From the NCBI GenBank assembly GCA_035275405.1, contig DATEMU010000003.1, forward strand, positions 248,001-312,000: a stretch of 64,000 nucleotides of DNA, in the 5' to 3' direction. The stretch comes from Phycisphaerae bacterium (GTDB taxonomy: Bacteria; Planctomycetota; Phycisphaerae; UBA1845; UTPLA1). The first letter of the stretch is position 1, and every line of letters starts with the position of its first letter. A model generated the notes under the pieces. That model made no database searches. It had not been told where the DNA came from and saw nothing but the letters and a program-made list of their open reading frames with translations. This document shows, one piece after another, positions 33,971 to 42,673 of this stretch. Made by a program: the position numbers and the translations under genes.

Positions 33971-35119
33971 ATGCCGAAAAAGGCCGTGGTATTGGGATGC
34001 GGGCTGGTCGGGGCGACGATGGCGCGCGACCTGGCGGGAGACGGCGAGTTCGACGTTACGGCGATTGACGTCAGCCAGGCCAACCTTGAACGGCTGAAGG
34101 GATTCCCGCGCCTGCGGACCGAGTGCCGCGACCTCGGCGGACCCGCGCAGATCAAACAGGCCGTCGCAAACGCCGACATCGTCGTCGGGGCCATGCCCAG
34201 CACGCTCGGCTTCATGACGCTCCGCGCGGTGATCGAATCCGGCAAACCCTTCGCCGACATCTCGTTCATGGTTGAGGACCAGACCGAGCTGGATGGTCTG
34301 GCGAAGAAGCACGGCGTCTCGGCCGTGGTCGATTGCGGCGTAGCGCCCGGTCTGGCGAATGTGATCATCGGGCACTGTGCGGCGCAGTTGGACGCGACCG
34401 ACCGCGTGGTCTTCTATGTCGGCGGACTGCCCAAGCGCCCCAGGTGGATGTACCAGTACAAGGCGCCCTTCGCTCCGGCAGACGTGTTGGAGGAGTACAC
34501 GCGGCCCGCGCGGATGGTCGAAGGCGGACAGATCGTCACCAAACCGGCATTGTCGGAACCGGAACTGATTGACTTCCCTCCTGTCGGCCCATTGGAGGCC
34601 TTCAATACGGACGGCCTGCGAAGTCTTTTGAAGACGATTAAAGCGCCCAACATGGTGGAAAAGACCCTGCGCTACCCCGGCCACATTCAGTTGATGCGCA
34701 TCCTCCGCGAGACGGGGTTCTTCAGCAAAGATGAGATTGAGGTTCGCGGCGTAAAGGTCCGACCGCTCGATGTTACCTCCAAGCTCCTGTTCCCCTTGTG
34801 GACCTACGAGCCGGGTGAGGAGGAATTCACGGTCCTGCGCGTTATCGTCGAGGGTCGTAAAGACGGGCGGCGGCTCCGACACACGTACGACCTTTATGAT
34901 GAATACGATCGGGCGGCGGGCCAATCCTCGATGGCCCGGACGACCGGCTTCCCCTGCGTCATCGTGGCCCGGCTCTTGGCCGAGAGGCGATTTCACGAGC
35001 CGGGAGTGCATCCGCCGGAGTACCTGGGCCGCCAGACGGGGTTGCTGGAGCACCTGCTCAAGCAGCTTTCAAGCCGCGGCGTCAACGTGACTTATCGCAC
35101 AGTGGAGCCGGCGAATTAA
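33971..35119 (+). CDS. Saccharopine dehydrogenase-like NAD(P)-dependent oxidoreductase
   Basis: 382 residues. N-terminal Rossmann fold LGCGLVGATMARDL, Asp at the end of the second strand (TAIDVS), then the catalytic middle DCGVAPGLANVI and the C-terminal dimer domain of the LYS9/saccharopine dehydrogenase family. Family members act on lysine/aminoadipate or carboxyspermidine-like substrates. GGAG 9-10 bases before ATG 33971. It seems monocistronic. Substrate not assignable. Confidence 0.85.
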   Translation: MPKKAVVLGCGLVGATMARDLAGDGEFDVTAIDVSQANLERLKGFPRLRTECRDLGGPAQIKQAVANADIVVGAMPSTLGFMTLRAVIESGKPFADISFMVEDQTELDGLAKKHGVSAVVDCGVAPGLANVIIGHCAAQLDATDRVVFYVGGLPKRPRWMYQYKAPFAPADVLEEYTRPARMVEGGQIVTKPALSEPELIDFPPVGPLEAFNTDGLRSLLKTIKAPNMVEKTLRYPGHIQLMRILRETGFFSKDEIEVRGVKVRPLDVTSKLLFPLWTYEPGEEEFTVLRVIVEGRKDGRRLRHTYDLYDEYDRAAGQSSMARTTGFPCVIVARLLAERRFHEPGVHPPEYLGRQTGLLEHLLKQLSSRGVNVTYRTVEPAN

Positions 35120-35220
35120 TCGTTGCGACCCACGGACCATTCCTGCAATAGGCCCCCTCCCCTCGCGACATTCATCCTTAGAGCCGGGCGTAGTCCCTGC
35201 GCCAAGTGGGAGAGGAAGCC

Positions 35221-36090
35221 ATGCGATTTTCTATTCGCCCCGCCATCTTCGCGGGTATTTCGGCGACGCTGCTGGCTTCCCCGGCCGTCGCCAGCTTCCA
35301 CCTCATGCAGATCGAGCAGGTGATCGGGGGCGTCAACGGCGATCCGACCGCTCAGGCGATCCAGCTTCGGATGCGCGCGGATTTCGAGAACTTTGTCAGC
35401 CAAGCGCGGATCCGTGTCCACGACGCCGCCGGCGCCAATCCAATCGTCGTGATCAACATGACGACCAATGTCGCGAACGGCACGACGGGCGATCGTGTAC
35501 TCATCGCCAGTGCCAATTTCTTCGACTACACGGCGCCCGGCGTGGAACCAGACTTCACGATGACCAATCTCATACCGGTCTCCTACCTCGCCGCCGGCTC
35601 GCTCACGTTCGAGAGCGACACCGGCATCATTTACTGGCGGCTCAGTTGGGGCGGCGCCGGTTACACCGGCTCCCATGCCGGGAACGTCATCAACGACCCC
35701 AACAGCAACTTCGGACCGGCCTTTGCCGGGCCGTTGCCGACGGGTGGTCATCAGGCGTTGCTCTTCCAGGGCGCCGCCACGGCCCAATCCAACTCCAACT
35801 CCACCGACTATGCCCTCACGCCGGGCGCGGCCACGTTCACCAACAACGCGACCGCGCCCTTCCTTGTGACTGACCCCGGGTGCAACACCTGTGCCGGCGA
35901 TGTGGATGGCGACAACGCCGTCACCGCCCTTGATATCCAACAGTTCACGAATTGCACGGCGAGCAGCAGCCTGATCCTGCGTACTTGCGGCTGCGCCGAC
36001 GAAGATTTCAGCGGCGTGCTCGATCAGGCCGACGTCGACGCCTTTGTCGATGCCGTGCTGAACGACGAAACGCCGACCTGTTTCGAGTAA
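35221..36090 (+). CDS. Secreted protein with C-terminal dockerin-like double EF-hand
   Basis: 289 residues. Signal peptide about 1-25 (cleavage near SPAVAS). The middle is a beta-rich extracellular domain of unknown family. The C-terminal 65 residues carry two calcium-loop-like repeats, GDVDGDNAVTALDIQQF and DEDFSGVLDQADVDAF, bracketed by cysteines. Such type I dockerin-like tails are frequent in Planctomycetes without a known cellulosome. The ribosome site GAGAGGAAG precedes ATG 35221. Confidence 0.82.
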   Translation: MRFSIRPAIFAGISATLLASPAVASFHLMQIEQVIGGVNGDPTAQAIQLRMRADFENFVSQARIRVHDAAGANPIVVINMTTNVANGTTGDRVLIASANFFDYTAPGVEPDFTMTNLIPVSYLAAGSLTFESDTGIIYWRLSWGGAGYTGSHAGNVINDPNSNFGPAFAGPLPTGGHQALLFQGAATAQSNSNSTDYALTPGAATFTNNATAPFLVTDPGCNTCAGDVDGDNAVTALDIQQFTNCTASSSLILRTCGCADEDFSGVLDQADVDAFVDAVLNDETPTCFE

Positions 36091-36092
36091 GC

Positions 36093-36149
36093 ACCCGGTT
36101 GCACGCCCCCCGAGGGCTCGAACTCCGGCAAGGGCGTGGCCGGGTCTTT
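36093..36149 (+). terminator. Possible terminator after the dockerin-like gene
   Basis: ACCCGG..CACGCCC (36093-36108) can pair with GGGCGTG.CCGGGT (36132-36145), followed by only three T residues and TATAA. A weak intrinsic terminator at best. Confidence 0.4.
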
Positions 36150-36195
36150 ATAACAATTTCAACGCGGGGGCGAGCCATGTCTGGGAGGAAAAATC

Positions 36196-36362
36196 ATGTC
36201 GAAGAAACCTGCCTGCCTTGTCCTGGCGGTACTGGGATTGGGGCTCGCCGCGGCGACCGAATCCCGGGCGTCGATGGGGACCTTGACTTGAACGTCTTGC
36301 CGGAGCCGGCAACGCTTGCGCTGTTGGCGCTCGGTATCTTTGCAGTGCGTCGGCGCCGTTAG
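36196..36362 (+). pseudogene. Collapsed PEP-CTERM protein gene (signal peptide plus sorting tail only)
   Basis: GGAGG and ATG 36196 open a frame coding for a signal peptide (MSKKPACLVLAVLGLGLAAA...) that stops after 31 residues at 36291. Immediately after, in another frame, comes a complete PEP-CTERM sorting signal: VLPEPATLALLALG, hydrophobic, ending RRRR and a stop at 36362. The protein body is missing and the frames do not match. This looks like a deletion remnant; exosortase would normally recognise such a tail. No exosortase gene lies in the window. Confidence 0.7.
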
Positions 36363-36404
36363 CCGGATCCAATTTCGTTTGTCCTAACTTTCCCTCCACC
36401 CGAA

Positions 36405-36442
36405 GATCTCCATTGGCGGTTCATCCGCCGTCAATGGAGATC
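36405..36442. other. Long perfect hairpin
   Basis: GATCTCCATTG (36405-36415) pairs over 11 bp with CAATGGAGATC (36432-36442), and the loop contains a nested GCGG/CCGC pair. No T-tract follows on either side, so a plain intrinsic terminator is unlikely. It may be a transcript-stabilising or processing stem, or an operator for the promoter 20 bp downstream. Confidence 0.6.
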
Positions 36443-36462
36443 GGGCCGAGGAAATATCGCAC

Positions 36463-36490
36463 TTGACAGGGTGGATCCTCGCTCTACAAT
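36463..36490 (+). promoter_or_regulatory. Sigma-70-type promoter
   Basis: TTGACA (36463-36468), 16-bp spacer, TACAAT (36485-36490). Transcription is expected near 36497, giving an unusually long leader of about 215 nt before the gene at 36712. Confidence 0.75.
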
Positions 36491-36513
36491 TCGCCCAACA
36501 TAAGGGATTCGAT

Positions 36514-36615
36514 ATGCGCGCCGCGAACGGGACAATTCGATTTTCGCCAATGCCGACGGGTCGGCATGCGGGCGGCGCGCGCGAATCGCTTATCGCATTG
36601 CGCCCCGTCAGCTAA
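36514..36615 (+). CDS. Possible 33-residue upstream peptide in the leader
   Basis: An ATG with AAGGGA 6 bases upstream opens a 33-codon frame rich in Arg and Gly, right behind the promoter and before the 36712 gene. It may be a leader peptide. It has no recognisable family and could be chance in GC-rich DNA. Confidence 0.25.
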   Translation: MRAANGTIRFSPMPTGRHAGGARESLIALRPVS

Positions 36616-36711
36616 TCGCCCCCTCCTCTCGCTTGATCGGATTTGTGCATTGACCCTGTTGACGATTCGCGCTGCGCCGCGCGGGCGGCCCCGCTGCGCT
36701 GAAAATGAAGT

Positions 36712-37059
36712 ATGGAAAAGGAAGACGAAAAGACTATTTCGCAGGTCCTCGCGCCGGAGGACATTCGTGCGGGCGATTATGTGTCGATCCTGCACGTGCT
36801 CGGGGAGTTTCTGCCCTTGTTTTTTGAACAGCCCTGGCAGCCCGTCGAGCCGATCCGTGTGATGCTTTATCCCTGTTCGGTCCAGCCGATGAAGGTGGTC
36901 GAGGTTTGCCTGCCTTTCGTGCTCGTGCGAAAGGTCAACGGAAAGCACGAGACACTCGACGTGCGGCAGCACCGCCTGGCCCGCGTGTCGAAGGAGTTCG
37001 GGCGGAAGGCGTTCAAGCGATTTCAGGTGGATGCGCACAGCTCCGCGCGCCAGAAATGA
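36712..37059 (+). CDS. Conserved-looking hypothetical protein (115 aa)
   Basis: No recognised family. The chain begins acidic (EKEDEKTISQ), has a compact beta-rich middle (GDYVSILHV, VEVCLPFVLVRKV), and ends basic (RVSKEFGRKAFKRF). Its promoter, long leader and in-frame, GC-typical composition support a real gene. I recall short proteins of similar layout in planctomycete genomes but no function. Cytosolic, no signal or helix. Confidence 0.6.
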   Translation: MEKEDEKTISQVLAPEDIRAGDYVSILHVLGEFLPLFFEQPWQPVEPIRVMLYPCSVQPMKVVEVCLPFVLVRKVNGKHETLDVRQHRLARVSKEFGRKAFKRFQVDAHSSARQK

Positions 37060-37079
37060 CTCCAACGGGTATCGTTCGG

Positions 37080-37766
37080 TCATTCGTCGCGGCAGGGGCA
37101 AGCCGTGCGGTGGAGGCGTCGGGCGAAGTAGAGGCACAGGACAGCAACGAGGGCGTAAAAGGTACGGGGCAGGAAGGCATCGATCCGAAATCCGCCGAGC
37201 GACGTGTGCCCGAACGCGTTGTGCAGGGCGGCGAACCCCAGGAAGAGACCGCAGGCGAGGAGGATCGCGGGCATGAGCTGCCGTTCGACGTAGCCCTTGC
37301 CGCCGCATCGGGCGCAGGGCGGCGCCGACTCCGTGACCGGCCCCCGATCGTCGCGACGAGTTGATGCCGCCGTGTCGCCACGCTGCCTCCCACAGTTCCA
37401 GCAATTCGTGAACTGCGTCTCGATCTCTTCGCGGCAATTCGGGCAGGCCCATGTCGCCGCCATGCGAATCGGCGTGTCACAAGTCGGACATCTCGTTTCG
37501 CCCTCGCCCCGAAGCTCGTGTCCGCACCGCGCACAATATGTACGCTGCCGCAATGACTTGTGGTTGGCGAGGATTTGCCGGGCGCGCTCGGCGTCTGCTT
37601 CGTCGGTCACCCAGAGCGAAGGCGCGGATTCGGGTCCGAAGGGAAGTTCGCCGCGCGCGGCCCAAAGGGCCTCGCCCTGCACGACCGCGCGGATGCCGTG
37701 CTCTTCCAGGACGCCGAGGAGGTGCTGGGCCTCGAGCGGATCGGCGGGTTGGGCGACGCGGACCAT
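37080..37766 (-). CDS. DUF2007/zinc-ribbon membrane protein, copy 2 of a tandem pair
   Basis: 228 residues. N-terminal DUF2007-like domain (AQPADPLEAQHLLGVLEEHG...VVQGEALW), then two rubredoxin-like CxxC pairs (CARCG...CPTC and CPNC...CWNC), a DnaJ-like CARCGGKG, two membrane helices and a final CPC. Same order of parts as the next gene upstream, 17 bp away. DUF2007 has been described as a putative signal-transducing domain. ATG 37766 is preferred to TTG 37778. Confidence 0.8.
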   Translation of the reverse strand: MVRVAQPADPLEAQHLLGVLEEHGIRAVVQGEALWAARGELPFGPESAPSLWVTDEADAERARQILANHKSLRQRTYCARCGHELRGEGETRCPTCDTPIRMAATWACPNCREEIETQFTNCWNCGRQRGDTAASTRRDDRGPVTESAPPCARCGGKGYVERQLMPAILLACGLFLGFAALHNAFGHTSLGGFRIDAFLPRTFYALVAVLCLYFARRLHRTACPCRDE

Positions 37767-37783
37767 GGGATGTTCCAATCAAG

Positions 37784-38491
37784 CTAATCAAGCGAGTCTG
37801 TTCGCAGCGTGCACGGGCATTTTCGCCAGCGAGTGATGACCGCGAGGCCGAGGAGAACAATTACAATGAGAAACATCTTGCCCAAGTTCCAGTACTTGTC
37901 CTGCAAAGTCTGGAAACGCCCAAAGCCGAACTCAAAGAGGGCCGCGCCAACGGCCATCGAGGCGTAGGCTACCAGGAACATCGGGATCCAGCGGCGGCGG
38001 ACGCGCCCTGCGCCCCTACATACGAGGCACGCGGGGTTCGCAAGCGTGTCCGCTCCCTCTCCGCTCGCCGCGCTTGATCGCGCTTGCGCCGCAATGACTC
38101 GTACCGCGTCTTCCTGAGGTCTGCGACATTTCCAACATGCCTCGAACTGCGTACCCATCTGCTCGCCGCAGGGACAGATCCATTCGCCTGTCACGCGGAA
38201 GGGCGTGCCGCACTCGGGGCAACGCGCTCGGTCGAGTCCGCGCAGGTCGTAGCCGCACTTGGAACATGACGCCGGATTGGGTTTTCCCTCCTTTTCACCG
38301 ATGAGCCGAACGGCCCTTTCGACATCTTCGTCGTGCAGAACCCAGATCGTCGGCACGGTATCGAAAGGAAGTTCACCGCGCGCGCCCCAGAGCGCCTCGC
38401 CCTGCACACAGGCTTTGATGCCTTCGTCCTCCAACAGCGAGACGAGGATGCGGGCGTGCAAAGGGTTATCTGCGGAGGCGACGCGCGTCAT
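37784..38491 (-). CDS. DUF2007/zinc-ribbon membrane protein, copy 1 of a tandem pair
   Basis: 235 residues from ATG 38491 (an earlier start at 38578 adds residues without homology). DUF2007-like N-terminus (ASADNPLHARILVSLLEDEG...CVQGEALWGARGELPFD), CSKCGYDLRGL...CPECG, CPCG...CWKC, CLVCRGAG, two helices, terminal CPC. The block QGEALW.ARGELPF is shared almost unchanged with copy 2, so these are duplicates. First gene of the pair; no promoter identified. Confidence 0.8.
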   Translation of the reverse strand: MTRVASADNPLHARILVSLLEDEGIKACVQGEALWGARGELPFDTVPTIWVLHDEDVERAVRLIGEKEGKPNPASCSKCGYDLRGLDRARCPECGTPFRVTGEWICPCGEQMGTQFEACWKCRRPQEDAVRVIAAQARSSAASGEGADTLANPACLVCRGAGRVRRRWIPMFLVAYASMAVGAALFEFGFGRFQTLQDKYWNLGKMFLIVIVLLGLAVITRWRKCPCTLRTDSLD

Positions 38492-38670
38492 GGGGAAATT
38501 GTAATCGACCGACACGCGTTGCTGAATGCGGCGGGTGCCGAGGGACCGATATTCCATCAGGCGTTCGCAGGGCATCATGAGTCTTGGCGGGCTGGTCGGC
38601 CGTTTCGTAGGTTAGAGGATACGGACCGGCGCGATGGCGCGGTCCGGGTTTTCTCCGGGAGGGAAATCAC

Positions 38671-39054
38671 GTGGGCGATGTCTTGAAGGCCATTGCGGCG
38701 ATCGTGCTGGTCGGGGCGGCGGTCAAGTACGCGGCGCATCATGTGGTCAACAAAGCGATCGCCAAGTCGGGCGAGCCGGGTGGCGGATTTGAGTTCGAGT
38801 GCAAGCCGCTGGAGATTCCAGAGACGAACTTCAACTGGAACGCGAACTGGATGGCGGACACGGGCGTCGTGTGGCAGGGGGGCCGCGCCACGGGCGACAC
38901 GGACACGCCGCAGGCGCGTTCGGTGCCTGCCGAACCGACTCTTTCATATCAGCTGGCAACCCCGGCGAGTCGCGAGCGTGCTGTGCAGGCCCGCAAGGAA
39001 TTCGAGTCGATGCGCAAACAACACGACGCGATGCGTAAGCAGCAAACCTGGTGA
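38671..39054 (+). CDS. Small membrane-anchored hypothetical protein
   Basis: 127 residues. One N-terminal helix (about 5-25), then a polar segment and a Lys/Arg/Gln-rich C-terminal helix (RAVQARKEFESMRKQHDAMR). GGGAGGG lies 7-8 bases before GTG 38671, a convincing site. No family recognised; bitopic protein with a cytoplasmic or periplasmic coil. Confidence 0.6.
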   Translation: MGDVLKAIAAIVLVGAAVKYAAHHVVNKAIAKSGEPGGGFEFECKPLEIPETNFNWNANWMADTGVVWQGGRATGDTDTPQARSVPAEPTLSYQLATPASRERAVQARKEFESMRKQHDAMRKQQTW

Positions 39055-39189
39055 ACGGCTGGGGAAGCGGCGGTTTGGTTTTTCCCGTCGGGGTCGCAAT
39101 GGGTCACGCGATTGCCGCTAGGAGGGCGAACTCCTGGCCGGTACCATACCCTTGGACAGTGGAAGGGGGAGGCAAACGGGGTGGCGAGT

Positions 39190-40200
39190 ATGTCCTCGAC
39201 GCTTCAGATCATCCATCGCGCCGGCATCGACAAACTCGCCGAGGTCATCCAGCACGCCAACAGCCCCACCTGCCCGAAGGGGATGCTCGAGATCAATCCG
39301 GCGTTCGGCTGTGAGTTCCGCTGCGCGTACTGCGGAATCTATGCCCTCGAGAAGGAATACTTCGGCGAGGTGATTGTCTACGACGACTATCCGGACTATC
39401 TCGATGAATGGCTTACGAAAAACCATGCCGCGATCGACGACTACTACTTCTATTTTTCCGCCAAAACGGATTGCTTCCAGCCGGCGCTGATCGAGAGCGG
39501 GATCACGCTGCGAATACTCAGAATTCTTAAGAAACACGGGGCGCGGTATTTCCTGGTCACGAAAGGGGGGTTGCCGCCGCAAGATATTCGTGATGCGCTG
39601 GTGGATGCGCGCGACCTCAATCAGGTCATCATCAGCGCCACCATGCCGAGCGAAGATTGGAGGCAGCTCCTTGAACCAGATGCCGCGCCGCTTGACGACC
39701 GACTGGCGCTGGCGCGATTCTGCATTGAGCAGGGCATTTTCGTGACGGCGAGCTGCTGTCCTGTCCTGCCGATCGGCGATTTGGCCTACCTGAAGGACAT
39801 CCTGCGGCGTTGCGTCGCCGCGGGGGTGATGCATTTTTACTTTGATTGTGCCCGACTTTCCCGGGAGGCCGTGCTCAATCTCAGCGACTTGCTTCCCGAG
39901 CACCGCGACGAATTCGAGCGCCGCTATTTCACCAACGAGGCGCAGGTCACACGCTGGCCTATGCCGCATCGGAACTTGACGATCGACAAGTTCCAGCCGT
40001 CGTTGCCGTACATGCTGAGCGCGTTCCAAACCCTTGCGGACTACGTGCGCGAAGCAGCGCCGGAGGCGACCGTAAGCGTGTGCAATCACTTCGTCACGGC
40101 GAAGTGGCTTCCGGGTTTTAACGCCGGGGCGCGGGCGAAGTGCATCTCCTGTATCGGACATCGGTTCGCCACGATCGGGCATTCATCGTGCCCGACGTAG
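39190..40200 (+). CDS. Radical SAM protein, SPL-like, with extra C-terminal cysteines
   Basis: 336 residues. The CEFRCAYC motif (CxxxCxxC) after a short leader binds the 4Fe-4S cluster used to cleave S-adenosylmethionine; YYFYFSAKTDCFQPAL and TKGGLPPQD resemble spore photoproduct lyase-like members. A second cysteine group (CNHF..., CISC, then a final C at SSCP) near the C-terminus may hold another cluster or zinc. ATG 39190 follows GGGGTGG. Substrate unknown; the neighbours give no hint. Confidence 0.8.
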   Translation: MSSTLQIIHRAGIDKLAEVIQHANSPTCPKGMLEINPAFGCEFRCAYCGIYALEKEYFGEVIVYDDYPDYLDEWLTKNHAAIDDYYFYFSAKTDCFQPALIESGITLRILRILKKHGARYFLVTKGGLPPQDIRDALVDARDLNQVIISATMPSEDWRQLLEPDAAPLDDRLALARFCIEQGIFVTASCCPVLPIGDLAYLKDILRRCVAAGVMHFYFDCARLSREAVLNLSDLLPEHRDEFERRYFTNEAQVTRWPMPHRNLTIDKFQPSLPYMLSAFQTLADYVREAAPEATVSVCNHFVTAKWLPGFNAGARAKCISCIGHRFATIGHSSCPT

Positions 40201-40258
40201 CGGTCGAAGTAGGGCTGCCAGGTCCAGTCTGTAGCGCCCGTGAGTGGCCGACGCCGCG

Positions 40259-41356
40259 TCAAAAGAGAATGATCGCTATGGCGATTATGACAGACACCAT
40301 TGCGAAATAGACGAGCGGGAAGATCCACCGGCAACGGCGATCGATGAGATGTCCGGTGTCCTGCTTCCCCTTCCGATCGAGCGCGCCGACCACGAGGTTG
40401 ATCACGACGGTGGCAGACACGGTCAGGAAGCTGATATTCAGGAAGCCGTGGATCAAAGTGACATAGGAAATGCGCGGCAGGATGTCGTTCGTCACAATCA
40501 GATAGGCTACGCTGGTCAGGATCCCGATAAAGGAGACGCTGATGCGATCGCCCAGCGAGGAGCGATCCATCCAGAACACCGAGAAGGAGAGCAGAACGAT
40601 CATGGCCAGCGGCACAAAGATGAGCCGCACGAAGTAAAATGACTGTCGTCGCACTTCGACGCTCAAGACGAGCGCGGACGAGACGCCCCGGCGTCCGGCG
40701 TAGGTAGCGGGGCGGTCCCGCGCGGATATGGCGATTCCGGTTACGGTCCATTGAGGGACCCGAAGGGCGTCGGCCGGGTAACCGCCCGCCCGTGGCTCCG
40801 CCTGAAGCTCGACCTCGCCCTTGTCGAAACCGAACACCTCAAAGACGGCTTCCAGTTGATGGTGATCAAACGGAAAGCGCCTCATCTTGAGTTCGGTTTT
40901 GGCGACCGCGTTCACCATTTGCACCAGCGTCTGGGTGCCGTCGGGCTGTGACCGGAGCACGACGCCGCTCTTGTCATACATTCCGGCTTCGTTGACGAGA
41001 ACATCCTGGGGGTACCAACTCGGAGAGATTTCGTCGAACTGGTAAGTGCCCTGATAGATCTTTTCATTGACGCCCGCCGCCCTCGGGTCGAAGGCCTGTC
41101 GCGGGTCCTTCCATTGGAGCGTGAGGACGCCGGTGAAATCAAAGGTTTCCGCCTCATCGTCGATGGCGTTGAGGCCGTGAAGGTGGAAGTTTGCCTTGAC
41201 CACTACGGGGCCGCCGTCTTGGGGAGGGCCGAGGAGGAAGGGCTGGGTCGCGGGCGATTGAGGGGGCGTACCGGCGGGCTGGGCGGCAGACTGGGCCAAG
41301 GCGATGGACGCACTGCAAAGGGCGCCCAACGCGACGGCGAAGAATCTTGACATCAT
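40259..41356 (-). CDS. Pentameric ligand-gated ion channel (GLIC/ELIC type)
   Basis: 365 residues. Signal peptide about 1-21, extracellular beta-sandwich with the FPFD motif in MRRFPFDHHQLE, and four membrane helices (about 245-365): RLIFVPLAMIVLL, LGDRISVSFIGILTSVAYLI (M2), ISYVTLIHGFLNISFL, and a last helix at the end. As in other bacterial members the two cysteines of the eukaryotic Cys-loop are absent. Forms a cation- or anion-conducting pentamer in the inner membrane; ligand unknown. Bacterial members are rare. It converges on the radical SAM gene. Confidence 0.9.
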   Translation of the reverse strand: MMSRFFAVALGALCSASIALAQSAAQPAGTPPQSPATQPFLLGPPQDGGPVVVKANFHLHGLNAIDDEAETFDFTGVLTLQWKDPRQAFDPRAAGVNEKIYQGTYQFDEISPSWYPQDVLVNEAGMYDKSGVVLRSQPDGTQTLVQMVNAVAKTELKMRRFPFDHHQLEAVFEVFGFDKGEVELQAEPRAGGYPADALRVPQWTVTGIAISARDRPATYAGRRGVSSALVLSVEVRRQSFYFVRLIFVPLAMIVLLSFSVFWMDRSSLGDRISVSFIGILTSVAYLIVTNDILPRISYVTLIHGFLNISFLTVSATVVINLVVGALDRKGKQDTGHLIDRRCRWIFPLVYFAMVSVIIAIAIILF

Positions 41357-41503
41357 GCGGCGATTATGGCGATTGCCGGGTGAAGGGCAACCTTGACGGG
41401 TGAAACGCGTACGGCGAGCGTGTCTGGGCGGAGAGCAGTGATCTGGATTTCTTGAATGAGTTTTCGTTCTTTCCGATTTTGTGCCTCATTCCTGAAAATG
41501 TGG

Positions 41504-42673
41504 TTACCCGGAAGGGATCGTAATGATCGGAGCGCCCTCCTTGGCCTGCGTATCGGTGAGGGAGAATATGAACATCAAGAACGAAAAGAGCGACTTTGAT
41601 TGCATGTCGCGATCATCGATCCAAAACCAGTGATTTCGATAGGGAACGGCGAGGAAGGCGTCACCGGGCCGGGAGCGCGAACTATGGATCTTGATGAGCG
41701 GATGAACCGGCTCGCCCTGAAGCGTGTCGTCGGGCATGGTCGGGTTCACCCGATTCTCCTCCACGTGGCCCGCCGGCACCTCAATGCTGGAGGCCGAATC
41801 GATGAGGATTTCGAGGACGGACCTCGTCAAGATGGCAAGTTCACTGCTATCTTTCGCGATCGAGCCATAGGCAATCCTGAATTCGCCCGCGGCCGGATCA
41901 AGCCCCAGCGTCTTTCGGACAAAAGCAATGTCCTCCTCCGTTGACGCATCCACCCGGCCCCGGAGGTTCATCACCAGACCTTCCATCTCCTTCGTCTTTT
42001 GCACCCTCAGCCCCATCGCGCCGGAGTCCTGGATTATCCGAAGCCGCCTAATGAGCGGGTAGAACTCAGGGTCCGCCGGGTGCGCCCGCGCGGAACCCCC
42101 GTACCGGTTTCGGATACCGTTGACGGAGTGCACACAGACCCGCAGGACAAAATCGATGGGATAGCCGGCCTCGATCAGGCTCAATACGGCGGGCGGCGGG
42201 ATCGGCTTCATGAGGGTCCGGGTGAACTTCTCTCCACTGAGGGGCATATAGGTGATGGTCGGCCGGTCGTTATAAGCCGCGATAGCCCCGAAGGTCTGCG
42301 AACTGCTCAGAAAAGGGCTGCCATACGTTCCGCCCCAATTGAGCGCGCCGGTCACGGGGTCGGCTAGATTTCCGGAGGCCCCGAGGGTATGGGGATTGCC
42401 CGAGGATTGGTTGTTGTACGTCCCCGCCCAATTAGTCCCGGCCACGATCTGAAACTGGCTGATCACCGAAGTCACATCCAGGAAGACCGGGGCGTCTGCG
42501 TAGCGAATCTTGACGAGATTAATGAGCATCTGCTGCTTCCAGGAGTCGCCGATGGCGGCGGCGTAGTCAAAACGGGCGGGGACCACCGTGCTGGGCCCGA
42601 TGCCTGAGCAGCCCGTGAAGGCCAGTACGCCGAGCGGAAGTGCGGCCAGCAACAACTTCTTGAGCGAGTTCAT
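41504..42673 (-). CDS. Large lipoprotein, conserved unknown
   Basis: 389 residues. Signal with lipobox FTGC (Cys22). The mature start, FDYAAAIGDSWKQQMLINLVKIRY, then D.PVFLDVTSV, matches a conserved pattern of unknown lipoproteins that I recall from other Gram-negative bacteria. The central part is Gly/Asn/Ser rich. GAGGTG lies 6 bases before ATG 42673. The frame extends 33 codons further up without support. Confidence 0.7.
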   Translation of the reverse strand: MNSLKKLLLAALPLGVLAFTGCSGIGPSTVVPARFDYAAAIGDSWKQQMLINLVKIRYADAPVFLDVTSVISQFQIVAGTNWAGTYNNQSSGNPHTLGASGNLADPVTGALNWGGTYGSPFLSSSQTFGAIAAYNDRPTITYMPLSGEKFTRTLMKPIPPPAVLSLIEAGYPIDFVLRVCVHSVNGIRNRYGGSARAHPADPEFYPLIRRLRIIQDSGAMGLRVQKTKEMEGLVMNLRGRVDASTEEDIAFVRKTLGLDPAAGEFRIAYGSIAKDSSELAILTRSVLEILIDSASSIEVPAGHVEENRVNPTMPDDTLQGEPVHPLIKIHSSRSRPGDAFLAVPYRNHWFWIDDRDMQSKSLFSFLMFIFSLTDTQAKEGAPIITIPSG

